NCBI GenBank assembly: GCA_028713595.1
Contig: JAQTNZ010000071.1
Span: 1 to 8,826, forward strand
Length of the DNA: 8,826 nt
Source: Methylovulum sp.
GTDB taxonomy: Bacteria; Pseudomonadota; Gammaproteobacteria; Methylococcales; Methylomonadaceae
Direction of reading: 5' to 3'
This document shows positions 1 through 6,900 of this stretch, one piece after another. A program made the position numbers and the translations under genes. The notes beneath the pieces were generated by a model. It searched no databases. It saw nothing but the letters and a program-made list of their open reading frames with translations, and had not been told where the DNA came from. Position 1 is the stretch's first letter. Every line of letters begins with the position of its first letter.

Positions 1-176
1 CGTTGGAAGGTCGCCAGCCCTTGCTGTTTTAACAGCCACGCGCCAAGCATGGCGGTGAACACGACCAAAAAAATGGTCGGGAACGCGCCGATGATGCTGC
101 CGACTTCCAGCAGCAGATAAATTTCTATAAATGGCACCATCAGCACCACCAGAAACAGTATTTGGATGATTTTCAT
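1..176 (-). CDS. fxsA: FxsA family membrane protein (3' end outside window)
   Basis: The gene reads leftwards from an ATG at 176-174 and runs off the window after 58 complete codons. The visible protein is strongly hydrophobic. It begins MKIIQILFLVVLMVPFIEIY, followed by a second hydrophobic stretch (about residues 28-48) and then GAWLLKQQG. The Pro-Phe-Ile-Glu motif in the first membrane segment and the Gly-x-Trp-Leu-Leu-Lys-x-Gln-Gly motif after the second are characteristic of the FxsA family. Family members are small inner-membrane proteins; E. coli FxsA, when overproduced, relieves F-plasmid exclusion of phage T7, and the normal role is poorly known. A good Shine-Dalgarno (AGGGAGA on the minus strand, around 181-187) supports the start. 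The gene is divergent from cutA. The C-terminal part is not visible, so completeness cannot be judged. Confidence 0.85.
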   Translation of the reverse strand, partial: MKIIQILFLVVLMVPFIEIYLLLEVGSIIGAFPTIFLVVFTAMLGAWLLKQQGLATFQ

Positions 177-181
177 TGGGT

Positions 182-187
182 CTCCCT
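182..187 (-). promoter_or_regulatory. Shine-Dalgarno of the fxsA-family gene
   Basis: On the minus strand the sequence AGGGAG lies about 5 nt upstream of the ATG at 176. It is a strong match to the anti-SD complement and fixes the start. Confidence 0.6.
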
Positions 188-198
188 TAATCACATCG

Positions 199-231
199 TT
201 GACTTTGATACTATCAGCCCGACAATATAAG
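199..231 (+). promoter_or_regulatory. Candidate promoter of the cutA-dsbD-tlpA operon
   Basis: Two overlapping -35-like hexamers are visible: TTGACT at 199-204 and TTGATA at 205-210. A -10-like TATAAG lies at 226-231, 15 bp after TTGATA, which is short for sigma70. An alternative -10 is GATAAT at 254-259, which has no good -35 partner. All lie within the only non-coding DNA upstream of cutA. The placement is motif reading only. Confidence 0.3.
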
Positions 232-291
232 GGTAATCCAGGTTAAATTCTAGGATAATATCCAACCTCTAGTTTTTCGTGAGTCGCCGCC

Positions 292-621
292 ATGCCCACA
301 AACCATGAATTAGTCCTGTGCACCTGCCCCGACAAGGCGGTTGCCAAAAAACTTGCCCATTTATTGGTCAGTAAAAAATTGGCCGCTTGCGTGAACATTG
401 TCGCAGGAATCACCTCTGTATACAGTTGGGAGGAGCAAATCGAATCGGTGTCGGAGCATTTGCTGTTGATTAAATCCAGTAAAGACCATTACGCGGCGAT
501 TGAAACCCTGCTCTTCAAATACCACCCTTACGAGCTTCCCGAAATCATAGCAGTACCGATTGAACGCGGTTTACCTGAATATTTGGACTGGATCACCACA
601 TGCCTTTCTACAAAACAATAA
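292..621 (+). CDS. cutA: Divalent-cation tolerance protein CutA
   Basis: This 109-residue protein matches the usual CutA1 length (about 105-115) and carries the family signatures throughout. They are the N-terminal beta strand with Cys-Pro-Asp (residues 11-13), KLAACVN at 29-35, the Ser-Val-Tyr-x-Trp element at 42-46, HPYELPEI at 78-85, and the C-terminal GLPEYLDWI at 93-101. CutA1 proteins are very stable trimers with a ferredoxin-like fold. The E. coli gene was found through copper tolerance, but the molecular role is still unsettled. Cys33 aligns with a conserved cysteine of the family. The start ATG is preceded by only a weak GTGAG (279-283). The 3' end overlaps dsbD by 22 bp, the same gene order as cutA-dsbD in E. 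coli, which points to co-transcription. No signal peptide is seen, so the protein is cytoplasmic. Confidence 0.95.
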   Translation: MPTNHELVLCTCPDKAVAKKLAHLLVSKKLAACVNIVAGITSVYSWEEQIESVSEHLLLIKSSKDHYAAIETLLFKYHPYELPEIIAVPIERGLPEYLDWITTCLSTKQ

Positions 622-2852
622 TTTTCTGCTGGCTGGCGATACTGTGCCAAGCCACTTATGCTTTTGACGACGAAACCCTACTCCCGCCCGCCCAAGCCTT
701 TAAACTGAGCGCACAGGCCTTAAGTGACCAGCAAGTGCAACTGTCTTGGGACATTGCCGATGGCTATTCGGTCTACCGCAACAATATGCGCCTAAGCTCG
801 CAAACTCAGGCTATCAGCTTGGGCGAGGGCGTTTATCCTGGCGGGCAAATCAAACATGATGAGTTTTTGGGCGAAATCGAGCATTATCATCACGCTTTGC
901 AGGTGTTGGTGCCTTTAAAAAACCCCAGCCATGCACCTGCTTTAAAATTGTTTGTGCAGTATCAGGCCTGTGCCGACAGGGGCGTGTGTTATCCGCCGCA
1001 AAAACAGACCTTAGACATCACATTGGCCGCCGCGCAATCCCAAGCCCCAGCTAAGGCCACCCCCAACCCCCTAGCGCAATTAGTCAAAAGCTTTTCAGGT
1101 TTCCAATCCAGCACCCCCGACTTATTGCCGCCGGATCAGGCGTTCGTGTTTTCCGCTTCGGTCAAAAACGCCAACACGGTGCATGTCAATTGGCAGATTG
1201 CCGAAGGCTATTATTTGTACCGCGAAAAAACCCAGTTGACCTTAAGCAGTGCCGATGGCACCCAGCTAGGCGCTTACCACATCCCCGAAGGCATCCCTAA
1301 GCATGATGAATCATTCGGGCAAGTGGAGATTTTTCATGATAGTTTGAGCTTTGATGTGCCTTTGCTGCGCGGCAGTACAGAGGCGCAGACCATAACCTTG
1401 GAAGCCAGCTATCAAGGCTGTGCGGATCGGGGCGTGTGTTATCCGCCAATGAGCAAAAGCATTGATTTGGAACTGCTGCTGGCGGCAGATTTAAACGCCC
1501 CGGCGGAAAATCCCGCTCCCCCTGCCCTAGCGGCCGCCCCAGTTTTGTCAGAACAAGACGCTATTGTGCAATCATTGCACCATGACAGTGCCTTTATGAC
1601 CTTGGTGAGCTTTTTTGGCTTTGGCCTGTTGCTGGCCTTTACGCCGTGCATTTTTCCGATGATCCCGATTTTGTCGGGCATTATTATTGGTCATGGCAAC
1701 CGTATCAGCACCGTGCGGGCTTTTTTGCTGTCGCTGAGCTATGTGCTGGCTTCGGCGGTCATGTATACGGCATTTGGGGTGCTGGCCGCCTTGTTTGGGC
1801 ATAATTTGCAAACCACTTTCCAGCAACCGTGGATTATTGTCCTGTTCAGCGCCGTGTTCGTGGTGTTGTCCTTATCCATGTTTGGCTTTTACCATCTGGA
1901 GTTGCCCAAATCTTTTCAGGTGCGTTTGCATAATTCCAGCGAACGCCATCGGGATGGCTCATTATGGGGCGCGGCGATTATGGGCGCTTTGTCATCCTTG
2001 ATTGTCGGCCCTTGTGTCGCCGCACCGCTGGCAGGGGCCTTAATTTTCATCAGCCAGACCGGCGATGCGCTCATCGGCGGCAGCGCCTTGTTTTTTATGG
2101 GGCTGGGCATGGGGTTGCCGTTATTGGTGCTGGGCACATCGGCGCGGCATTTGTTGCCCAAAGCCGGCGATTGGCTAAATACCACGAAGATGGTGTTTGG
2201 GGTCATTATGTTGGCGGTGGCTGTCTGGATGTTAGAGCGGGTTTTACCTGCCTCTGTCAGCATGGTTCTGTGGTCACTGTTGCTGGTGCTGCCTGCCATT
2301 TATCTCAATGCCTTGGAGCCGCTGCCCCCGCAGTGTCCAGGCTGGCGGAAACTATGGAAAGGCTTAGGGCTGATGATGTTGGCTTATGGCTTATTGCTGT
2401 TGATCGGGGTCAGCATGGGCAACAGCAACCCCTTAAAACCTTTACAGGGCGTGGTGGGTAATGGCGACATAGCCGCCACCGAAACTGGGCTTAAGTTCAC
2501 TAGGGTGGCTTCGCTTGCCGAGCTGGACAGAAAAATCCAGCAAGCCACCGCCCGGCATCAAAAAGTCATGCTGGATTTTTACGCCGACTGGTGCATTTCC
2601 TGTAAGGAAATGGAAGCGTATACCTTTACCGATGCGCAGGTCAAACAGGCCTTGGCGCAATTTGTCCTATTGCAAGCCGATGTCACCGCCAACAATGCCG
2701 ATGACCAAGCCTTGCTGGCCAAATTTAAGCTTATCGGCCCCCCCGCGATTTTGTTTTTTGGTGCAAACCAGCAAGAGCAAACAGGGCAACGGGTCGTAGG
2801 CTACCAAGATGCGCCCACCTTTCTGACTACCTTAGCGGCGATTAAACCATGA
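600..2852 (+). CDS. dsbD: Thiol:disulfide interchange protein DsbD with two tandem alpha domains
   Basis: DsbD moves electrons from cytoplasmic thioredoxin across the inner membrane to periplasmic disulfide-handling proteins. The 750-residue product starts with a signal peptide (about 1-21, ending ATYA). Two N-terminal DsbD-alpha immunoglobulin-like domains follow (about 27-140 and 175-292), each with a CADRGVCYPP cysteine pair (Cys124/Cys130 and Cys274/Cys280). The multi-pass transporter domain (about 330-605) carries TPCIFPM (Cys350) and GPCVAAPL (Cys472), the two membrane redox cysteines. The C-terminal thioredoxin domain (about 635-750) holds WCISC (Cys665/Cys668). E. coli DsbD is about 565 residues with a single alpha domain; the extra length here is mainly the second one. 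The start lies inside cutA, and the stop overlaps tlpA by 4 bp, so translational coupling is likely. All six cysteines expected of a normal DsbD are present, plus one extra pair. Confidence 0.95.
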   Translation: MPFYKTIIFCWLAILCQATYAFDDETLLPPAQAFKLSAQALSDQQVQLSWDIADGYSVYRNNMRLSSQTQAISLGEGVYPGGQIKHDEFLGEIEHYHHALQVLVPLKNPSHAPALKLFVQYQACADRGVCYPPQKQTLDITLAAAQSQAPAKATPNPLAQLVKSFSGFQSSTPDLLPPDQAFVFSASVKNANTVHVNWQIAEGYYLYREKTQLTLSSADGTQLGAYHIPEGIPKHDESFGQVEIFHDSLSFDVPLLRGSTEAQTITLEASYQGCADRGVCYPPMSKSIDLELLLAADLNAPAENPAPPALAAAPVLSEQDAIVQSLHHDSAFMTLVSFFGFGLLLAFTPCIFPMIPILSGIIIGHGNRISTVRAFLLSLSYVLASAVMYTAFGVLAALFGHNLQTTFQQPWIIVLFSAVFVVLSLSMFGFYHLELPKSFQVRLHNSSERHRDGSLWGAAIMGALSSLIVGPCVAAPLAGALIFISQTGDALIGGSALFFMGLGMGLPLLVLGTSARHLLPKAGDWLNTTKMVFGVIMLAVAVWMLERVLPASVSMVLWSLLLVLPAIYLNALEPLPPQCPGWRKLWKGLGLMMLAYGLLLLIGVSMGNSNPLKPLQGVVGNGDIAATETGLKFTRVASLAELDRKIQQATARHQKVMLDFYADWCISCKEMEAYTFTDAQVKQALAQFVLLQADVTANNADDQALLAKFKLIGPPAILFFGANQQEQTGQRVVGYQDAPTFLTTLAAIKP
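678..1019 (+). repeat. DsbD alpha domain, copy 1 (within dsbD)
   Basis: This codes for residues 27-140, beginning LLPPAQAF and ending after the Cys124/Cys130 pair. The cap-loop segment reads HDEFLG, with Phe89 at the position of the E. coli cap residue Phe70. It aligns with copy 2 with only a two-residue length difference before the cysteine motif. Confidence 0.85.
1122..1475 (+). repeat. DsbD alpha domain, copy 2 (within dsbD)
   Basis: This codes for residues 175-292, beginning LLPPDQAF and ending after the Cys274/Cys280 pair. A 19-bp stretch around the second cysteine (1429-1447) is identical to 979-997 in copy 1, exactly 450 nt away. The rest has diverged clearly, so the duplication is old or the motif is under strong constraint. 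The cap loop reads HDESFG, with Ser238 where copy 1 has Phe. Confidence 0.85.
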
Positions 2853-3373
2853 AAAACACCGGACTGATGTTGTTGGCCGCCGTATTCGCCTTGGCGTTCG
2901 GCATCTTGGCCCAACACCTAGTGGCTTCGCTGGGCAACACCAAGCCTATCCCAATGCCTGCATTCACCTTACCTGATGTGGCGGGTGTACCCCACAACAG
3001 CACGCAATGGCAAGGGCATATACGGGTTGTTAATTTTTGGGCGACCTGGTGTCCGCCCTGCCGCAAGGAAATACCCGAATTTATCGCCTTGCAAAATGAA
3101 TTGGCAAGCCAAGGCGTGGTGTTTTTGGGCATTGCCATTGATGAAGAAAAAGCCGTGAAAAATTATCACGAAGACATGGCCTTCAATTATCCGGTACTGG
3201 TCGCCACCACGACAGGGCTTGAATTGGCACGGGAATTTGGCGACGCTATGGATGCCGTACCCTTCACGGTAATTGTCAACCAACAAGGGCAAATAATCTA
3301 TCAAAAACCTGGCGAAGTATCCAAAGCCGAACTAATATCTCAGATTACCCCGTTGCTTAAGCCGCAAAAATAG
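2849..3373 (+). CDS. TlpA/ResA-type membrane-anchored thioredoxin-like protein
   Basis: This is a 174-residue protein with one N-terminal hydrophobic segment (about residues 5-27) that should act as an uncleaved anchor or signal. It is followed by a periplasmic thioredoxin fold. The active site WCPPC (Trp67, Cys68, Cys71) sits in the usual context VVNFWATWCPPCRKEIPEF. A later Val-Pro-Phe-Thr segment (about residues 139-142) supplies the cis-proline typical of thioredoxins. Proteins of the TlpA/ResA/CcmG group reduce specific periplasmic disulfides, often in cytochrome c or cytochrome oxidase assembly. The substrate cannot be read from this sequence. The ATG overlaps the dsbD stop (ATGA) and has no clear Shine-Dalgarno, so translation is probably coupled. 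The gene position suggests that DsbD keeps this protein reduced, which is inference. Confidence 0.9.
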   Translation: MKNTGLMLLAAVFALAFGILAQHLVASLGNTKPIPMPAFTLPDVAGVPHNSTQWQGHIRVVNFWATWCPPCRKEIPEFIALQNELASQGVVFLGIAIDEEKAVKNYHEDMAFNYPVLVATTTGLELAREFGDAMDAVPFTVIVNQQGQIIYQKPGEVSKAELISQITPLLKPQK

Positions 3374-3486
3374 CTTATAAATACACGCTTAACTTGATCA
3401 GGCACCCCTGCAAGCCAAACGATTTATTAAAACCAGAACCCAATCCCGCCTGAGTTAAAAGCCATTAAGCTGGGATTAATGTCAAT

Positions 3487-3525
3487 ACACGAAACTATGT
3501 CCTCATTTAAGGATATAAATCGTGT
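3487..3525. repeat. Imperfect inverted repeat / hairpin
   Basis: ACACGA (3487-3492) and TCGTGT (3520-3525) are perfectly complementary. Inside them TATGTCCT (3496-3503) can pair with AGGATATA (3510-3517) with one G-T wobble, leaving a 6-nt loop. The total is 14 pairs with a small internal bulge. There is no T-run after it, so it is not itself an intrinsic terminator. Confidence 0.5.
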
Positions 3526-3570
3526 CACGGGCATTTTTCCATGCTATCGACCGATAACGTGTGACACAAT

Positions 3571-3595
3571 AAACGGCTAACAGCGCCGTTTTTTA
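3571..3595 (+). terminator. Intrinsic terminator downstream of tlpA
   Basis: AAACGGC (3571-3577) pairs perfectly with GCCGTTT (3585-3591) across a 7-nt loop, and the run of six T (3589-3594) overlaps the end of the stem. It lies 198 nt after the tlpA stop. It is the most convincing terminator of the window and would end the cutA-dsbD-tlpA transcript or a separate small RNA. Confidence 0.7.
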
Positions 3596-3612
3596 ATAAA
3601 AAACTTGGTATT

Positions 3613-3641
3613 GTTATTGCTACATGACATTACACAATAAC
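3613..3641. repeat. AT-rich inverted repeat, possible operator
   Basis: GTTATTG (3613-3619) and CAATAAC (3635-3641) are perfect inverted copies separated by 15 bp. The two half-site centres are about two helical turns apart, as in many dimeric regulator sites. No regulator is encoded in the window, so this is only a candidate. Confidence 0.3.
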
Positions 3642-3713
3642 TGGCGCCATCACTTTTAACCCATAATAAAGCCGCCACGGGCATCAGCCATATCTTGCCG
3701 ATTTTAAAACCGA

Positions 3714-3761
3714 CCCCAGCGATCAAAAAACACTAAGTCAAGGTTTTTTTGGGGCTTTTTT
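3714..3761 (+). terminator. Weak terminator-like element
   Basis: CCCCA (3714-3718) can pair with TGGGG (3750-3754), and AAAAAAC (3725-3731) with GTTTTTT (3743-3749), leaving a 6-nt bulge on the left arm. A run of six T follows (3756-3761). The bulge and the A-T rich upper stem make it doubtful. Confidence 0.3.
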
Positions 3762-3777
3762 ATGGTGCATAGTTACC

Positions 3778-3806
3778 TTGTTATGAACAAAAAACCTCTA
3801 TATATT
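3778..3806 (+). promoter_or_regulatory. Candidate sigma70 promoter of the polyketide synthase gene
   Basis: TTGTTA (-35, 4 of 6 consensus bases) and TATATT (-10 at 3801-3806, 5 of 6) are separated by exactly 17 bp. A start of transcription near 3813 would give a leader of about 150 nt before the ATG at 3964. It lies directly downstream of two terminator-like elements, as expected for a new transcription unit. Confidence 0.45.
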
Positions 3807-3844
3807 GCATTTGAGTTTTTGCAGTCGCTGACTTTTGGTTATTA

Positions 3845-3921
3845 CGCAAAAAAATTCCAAAAATTTGCGGGAACACGAGCTAGCGATAGCTTGACTGATT
3901 TATCCGGCCTTCAGTCCCGCA
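3845..3921 (+). promoter_or_regulatory. Structured 5' leader with alternative pairings, upstream of the PKS gene
   Basis: TGCGGGA (3866-3872) pairs perfectly with TCCCGCA (3915-3921), a 7-bp closing stem. Within it lies a 7-bp hairpin with one G-U pair and a GNRA-type GCGA tetraloop (CGAGCTA 3876-3882 with TAGCTTG 3887-3893). A second hairpin is CTGA 3895-3898 with TCAG 3911-3914, which extends to GACTGA/TCAGTC if the closing stem opens. Upstream, CGCAAA (3845-3850) is complementary to TTTGCG (3864-3869), which would break the closing stem. The layout resembles a cis-regulatory RNA switch. It matches no riboswitch class that I recognise, and chance pairing is possible. Confidence 0.35.
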
Positions 3922-3948
3922 CCATTCATTCACCCACTTTAGCGATAG
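3881..3948 (+). repeat. Direct repeat of 9 nt in the PKS leader
   Basis: TAGCGATAG occurs at 3881-3889 (in the tetraloop hairpin) and again at 3940-3948, where it overlaps the presumed AGGA ribosome binding site (3947-3950). Both copies are followed within a few bases by GACT. Confidence 0.5.
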
Positions 3949-3950
3949 GA
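3947..3950 (+). promoter_or_regulatory. Weak ribosome binding site of the PKS gene
   Basis: AGGA lies 13 nt before the ATG at 3964, longer than the usual 5-9 nt. The in-frame TAG at 3946-3948 excludes any start further upstream, and no other start codon lies between it and 3964. Confidence 0.35.
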
Positions 3951-3963
3951 CAGACTCTTTAGA

Positions 3964-6900
3964 ATGGATAACCGTGTTGCACTGATAGCATACTCCGTAC
4001 GATTACCTGGCACGGACACCCAACGGTTTTGGGGAGACCTGTTAGCGCAAAAAGATTTGGTCACCCATGTCGATACTTCGCGTTGGTCACAAGACAGCTT
4101 TTTGCACCCTGACAAACGCCATCCTGGCACCAGCTATAGCTTTGCGGCGGGTAGCATTGGCGACATTTCCGGTTTCGACGCACCTTTTTTTGGCATTTCC
4201 CCCCGCGAAGCGATTCTGATTGACCCCCAGCAACGGGTGTTGCTGGAGCTGGCTTGGGAAACGCTCGAAAATGCCGGCATCCCCCCGGCCACTTTGCGGG
4301 GCAGTGATTGTGGCGTTTATGTCGGCATCTCCAATGTCGATTATGCCTACCGGATCTTTGATGACCTTGCCGCCATCGAAGCGGCGGCGGCGACGGGCAT
4401 GATTTCCAGCATCGCCTCCAACCGGATTTCCTACGTTTTTGATTTGCACGGCCCCAGCATTTCTATGGACACGGCCTGTTCATCATCGTTGGTGGCTTTC
4501 CACCAAGCCTGCCAAGCCATCCGTTCCGGTGAAATCAGCCAAGCCCTGGCGGGCGGCATTAACCTGCATTTGCATCCTTACGCGTTCATCTCCTTTTCAA
4601 AAGCCACCATGCTGTCCAAAACCGGACGTTGCCATGTCTTTGCCGAATCCGGTGATGGCTATGTCCGCTCAGAAGGCGGCGGCCTGTTTTTTTTGAAGAA
4701 CTACGACCAAGCCTTGGCCGATGGCGATCCGATCTTAGCGCTGATTGCCGGCAGCGCCGTCAATACTGACGGCCACAAATCCGGTTTGACCATCCCTAAC
4801 CCGTACGCCCAAGCGGCATTGATGAGCGGGGTTTATGAACAAGCGGGCATTGACCCCAACCATATTGATTATTTTGAAGCGCATGGCACGGGAACGGCGG
4901 TCGGCGACCCTATCGAAACCCATGCCATTGGCTTGGCGTTGGGACAAAAACGCCGCAAGCCCTTATTGATTGGCTCGGTAAAAAGCAATCTGGGGCATTT
5001 GGAATCCGCCTCCGGGGTCGCAGGGTTGGCAAAAGCCTTAAATTGCCTTAAATATAGGGCGATTCCGGCAACCATCGGTGCCACACACCTTAACCCCAAC
5101 ATTAAATTTGCCGACTGGAACCTAAAAGTCATTACCGATACCCGCCCGTTAAAAGCCCAAGGAGGGTTGACCATCGGTGTCAATTCCTTCGGTTTTGGCG
5201 GTGCCAATGCCCATGTCATTTTACAAACCCCACCTGGACAACGGGCAAAAAAAGCCCGTAAACAACCTGCGCCAACCTTCGCCATACCGCTAGTTTTATC
5301 CGCCAAAGACCAACCCGCCTTACAGCAAGCGGCGCAAGAGTTGGCCGATTTTATCAGTGCGAATCCGCAACTGGCATATTATGATCTGGCGTACAGCGCG
5401 TTTTTTCACCGCGAACGCCATAGCCAAGGACTGGTGGTATTTGCTGACAACCTATCCCAAGCGGCGGTGCAGCTTGAACAGTTTGCCATGCAAACAACTC
5501 TGCCCGACAAAACCCAACCAACAACAGTACATGCTTATACGGGACAACATTTGCCCCAAGCCCAAGGTTTAGCGTTTGTGTATTCCGGCAACGGCTGCCA
5601 ATGGCAAGGTATGGGCAAGCAATTGCTGGAACAATCGGCCACCTTTCGCAGTGCCGTTATGCAAGTGGACACACTGTTCCAAACTTACGCCAATTTTTCT
5701 TTAGTGGACGAATTGGCAGGCCGCAATGGCGAAGGCCGTTATCAGCACACCGAAATTGCCCAGCCCGCCTTGTTTGCCCTGCAAGTCGGTGTTACCGAAG
5801 TGTTGCGCGAACAGGGTTTCCAAGCAACGGCGGTCATGGGCCATAGTGTCGGCGAAGTCGCCGCCGCTTGGGCATGTGGGGCACTATCCTTGCCCGAAGC
5901 CGTTAAAGTGATCTTTTACCGTAGCCATCATCAAGGCAAAACCCAAGGTTCAGGCGGTATGAGCGCAGCGGGCATCAATGCCGATGACTTAGGCAAGCTG
6001 CTCGCAACCAGTGGCTTGGACAAAGTTTATCTGGCAGGCATTAACAGCCACCGGGGCGTTACCCTTGCCGGCGATGTCGGACAATTGGCCCAGGTTGAAA
6101 GCCTATTGGCGGCCAACCAGACTTTTTTTAAGCGCTTGGATTTGGCTTACGCCTTCCATAGCCCGGCGATGGACCCCATCGAAGCCGGAGTGCGTGAAGA
6201 TTTGGCAGGATTGGCGGTCAACACACCCACCGTGCCGTTTTATTCCAGCGTTACCGGAAGCTTGCTCGACACACCGCTGGATGGAGCCTATTGGTGGCAC
6301 AATATCCGCGAACCCGTACACTTTGCCCATGCCGTCAAAGCGTTGCTGGCGACGGGTTGCAATACCTTGGTGGAAATCGGGGCGCATCCGGTTTTGCAAG
6401 CGTATCTGAACGATGGCCTAAAAAATGGCGGCCATACGGGCGTGGTCATCCCGACCATCACCCGCAATAACGACAGTAACGCGCAACTTTTAAACAGCAT
6501 TGCGCAACTCATGCTGGCGGGTGCGGATTTCGACCATAAACGCTGGTTTCCAACGTCAGGACTTAGGGTCAACTTACCCAATTACCCTTGGCAACGGGAA
6601 AAGCTCTGGCATCCTATCACCTCAGAATCGCAAGGTTTGCTCTACCGCAGCAAACAACACCCCTTGCTGGGCTATGCCTTAAAACAACACGCGCTGATAT
6701 GGGAAAACCAACTGGACACCCAGCTGCAAGCGTTTTTGGCCGACCATAATGTCGGCGGTGCGGTGGTGTTTCCGGGCGCCGGTTTTGCTGAATTGGCGGT
6801 GGCCGCCGCCTATTTGGCCCATGCCGGCGAGTTTGTTGACATTGAGGAACTGGAAATTCGCACACCGTTAATCCTCAGCCACGATCATAGCAAAGTCATC

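Larger units (their letters stand above)
3374..3963. other. 590-bp non-coding region between the redox operon and the polyketide synthase
   Basis: No protein gene is supported here. Going left to right, it contains inverted repeats AATCCC/GGGATT (3442-3447/3472-3477), ACACGA/TCGTGT (3487-3492/3520-3525) and GTGTCAC/GTGACAC (3522-3528/3561-3567). An intrinsic terminator follows at 3571-3595, an AT-rich inverted repeat at 3613-3641, and a weak terminator-like element around 3714-3761. Last come a sigma70-like promoter (3778-3806) and a structured leader for the downstream gene (3845-3963). The region probably separates two transcription units. Confidence 0.7.

Noticed and set aside
177..291. 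Promoter of the fxsA-family gene on the minus strand
   Set aside because: Several AT-rich hexamers exist, but no -35/-10 pair with acceptable spacing could be defended.
1964..2461. 165-codon plus-strand frame inside dsbD
   Set aside because: It is out of frame with the membrane domain, which carries the conserved redox Cys472 and continuous hydrophobic segments. The composition is that of a frame shadow.
3845..3921. Known riboswitch such as c-di-GMP-I
   Set aside because: A GNRA loop is present, but I could not find the conserved core sequence of that class or of any other riboswitch I recognise.
3762..3962. 66-codon plus-strand frame ending just before the PKS start
   Set aside because: It lacks a convincing Shine-Dalgarno and any recognisable motif. 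Its two first ATG codons lie upstream of the predicted transcription start, and it runs through the structured leader. It could at most be a leader peptide read from another promoter.
4087..4449. 120-codon minus-strand frame opposite the KS domain
   Set aside because: It is a shadow frame. The plus strand encodes uninterrupted, motif-perfect ketosynthase here.
4869..5306. 145-codon minus-strand frame opposite the KS C-terminus
   Set aside because: It has no family motif and overlaps the strongly conserved KS region on the plus strand.
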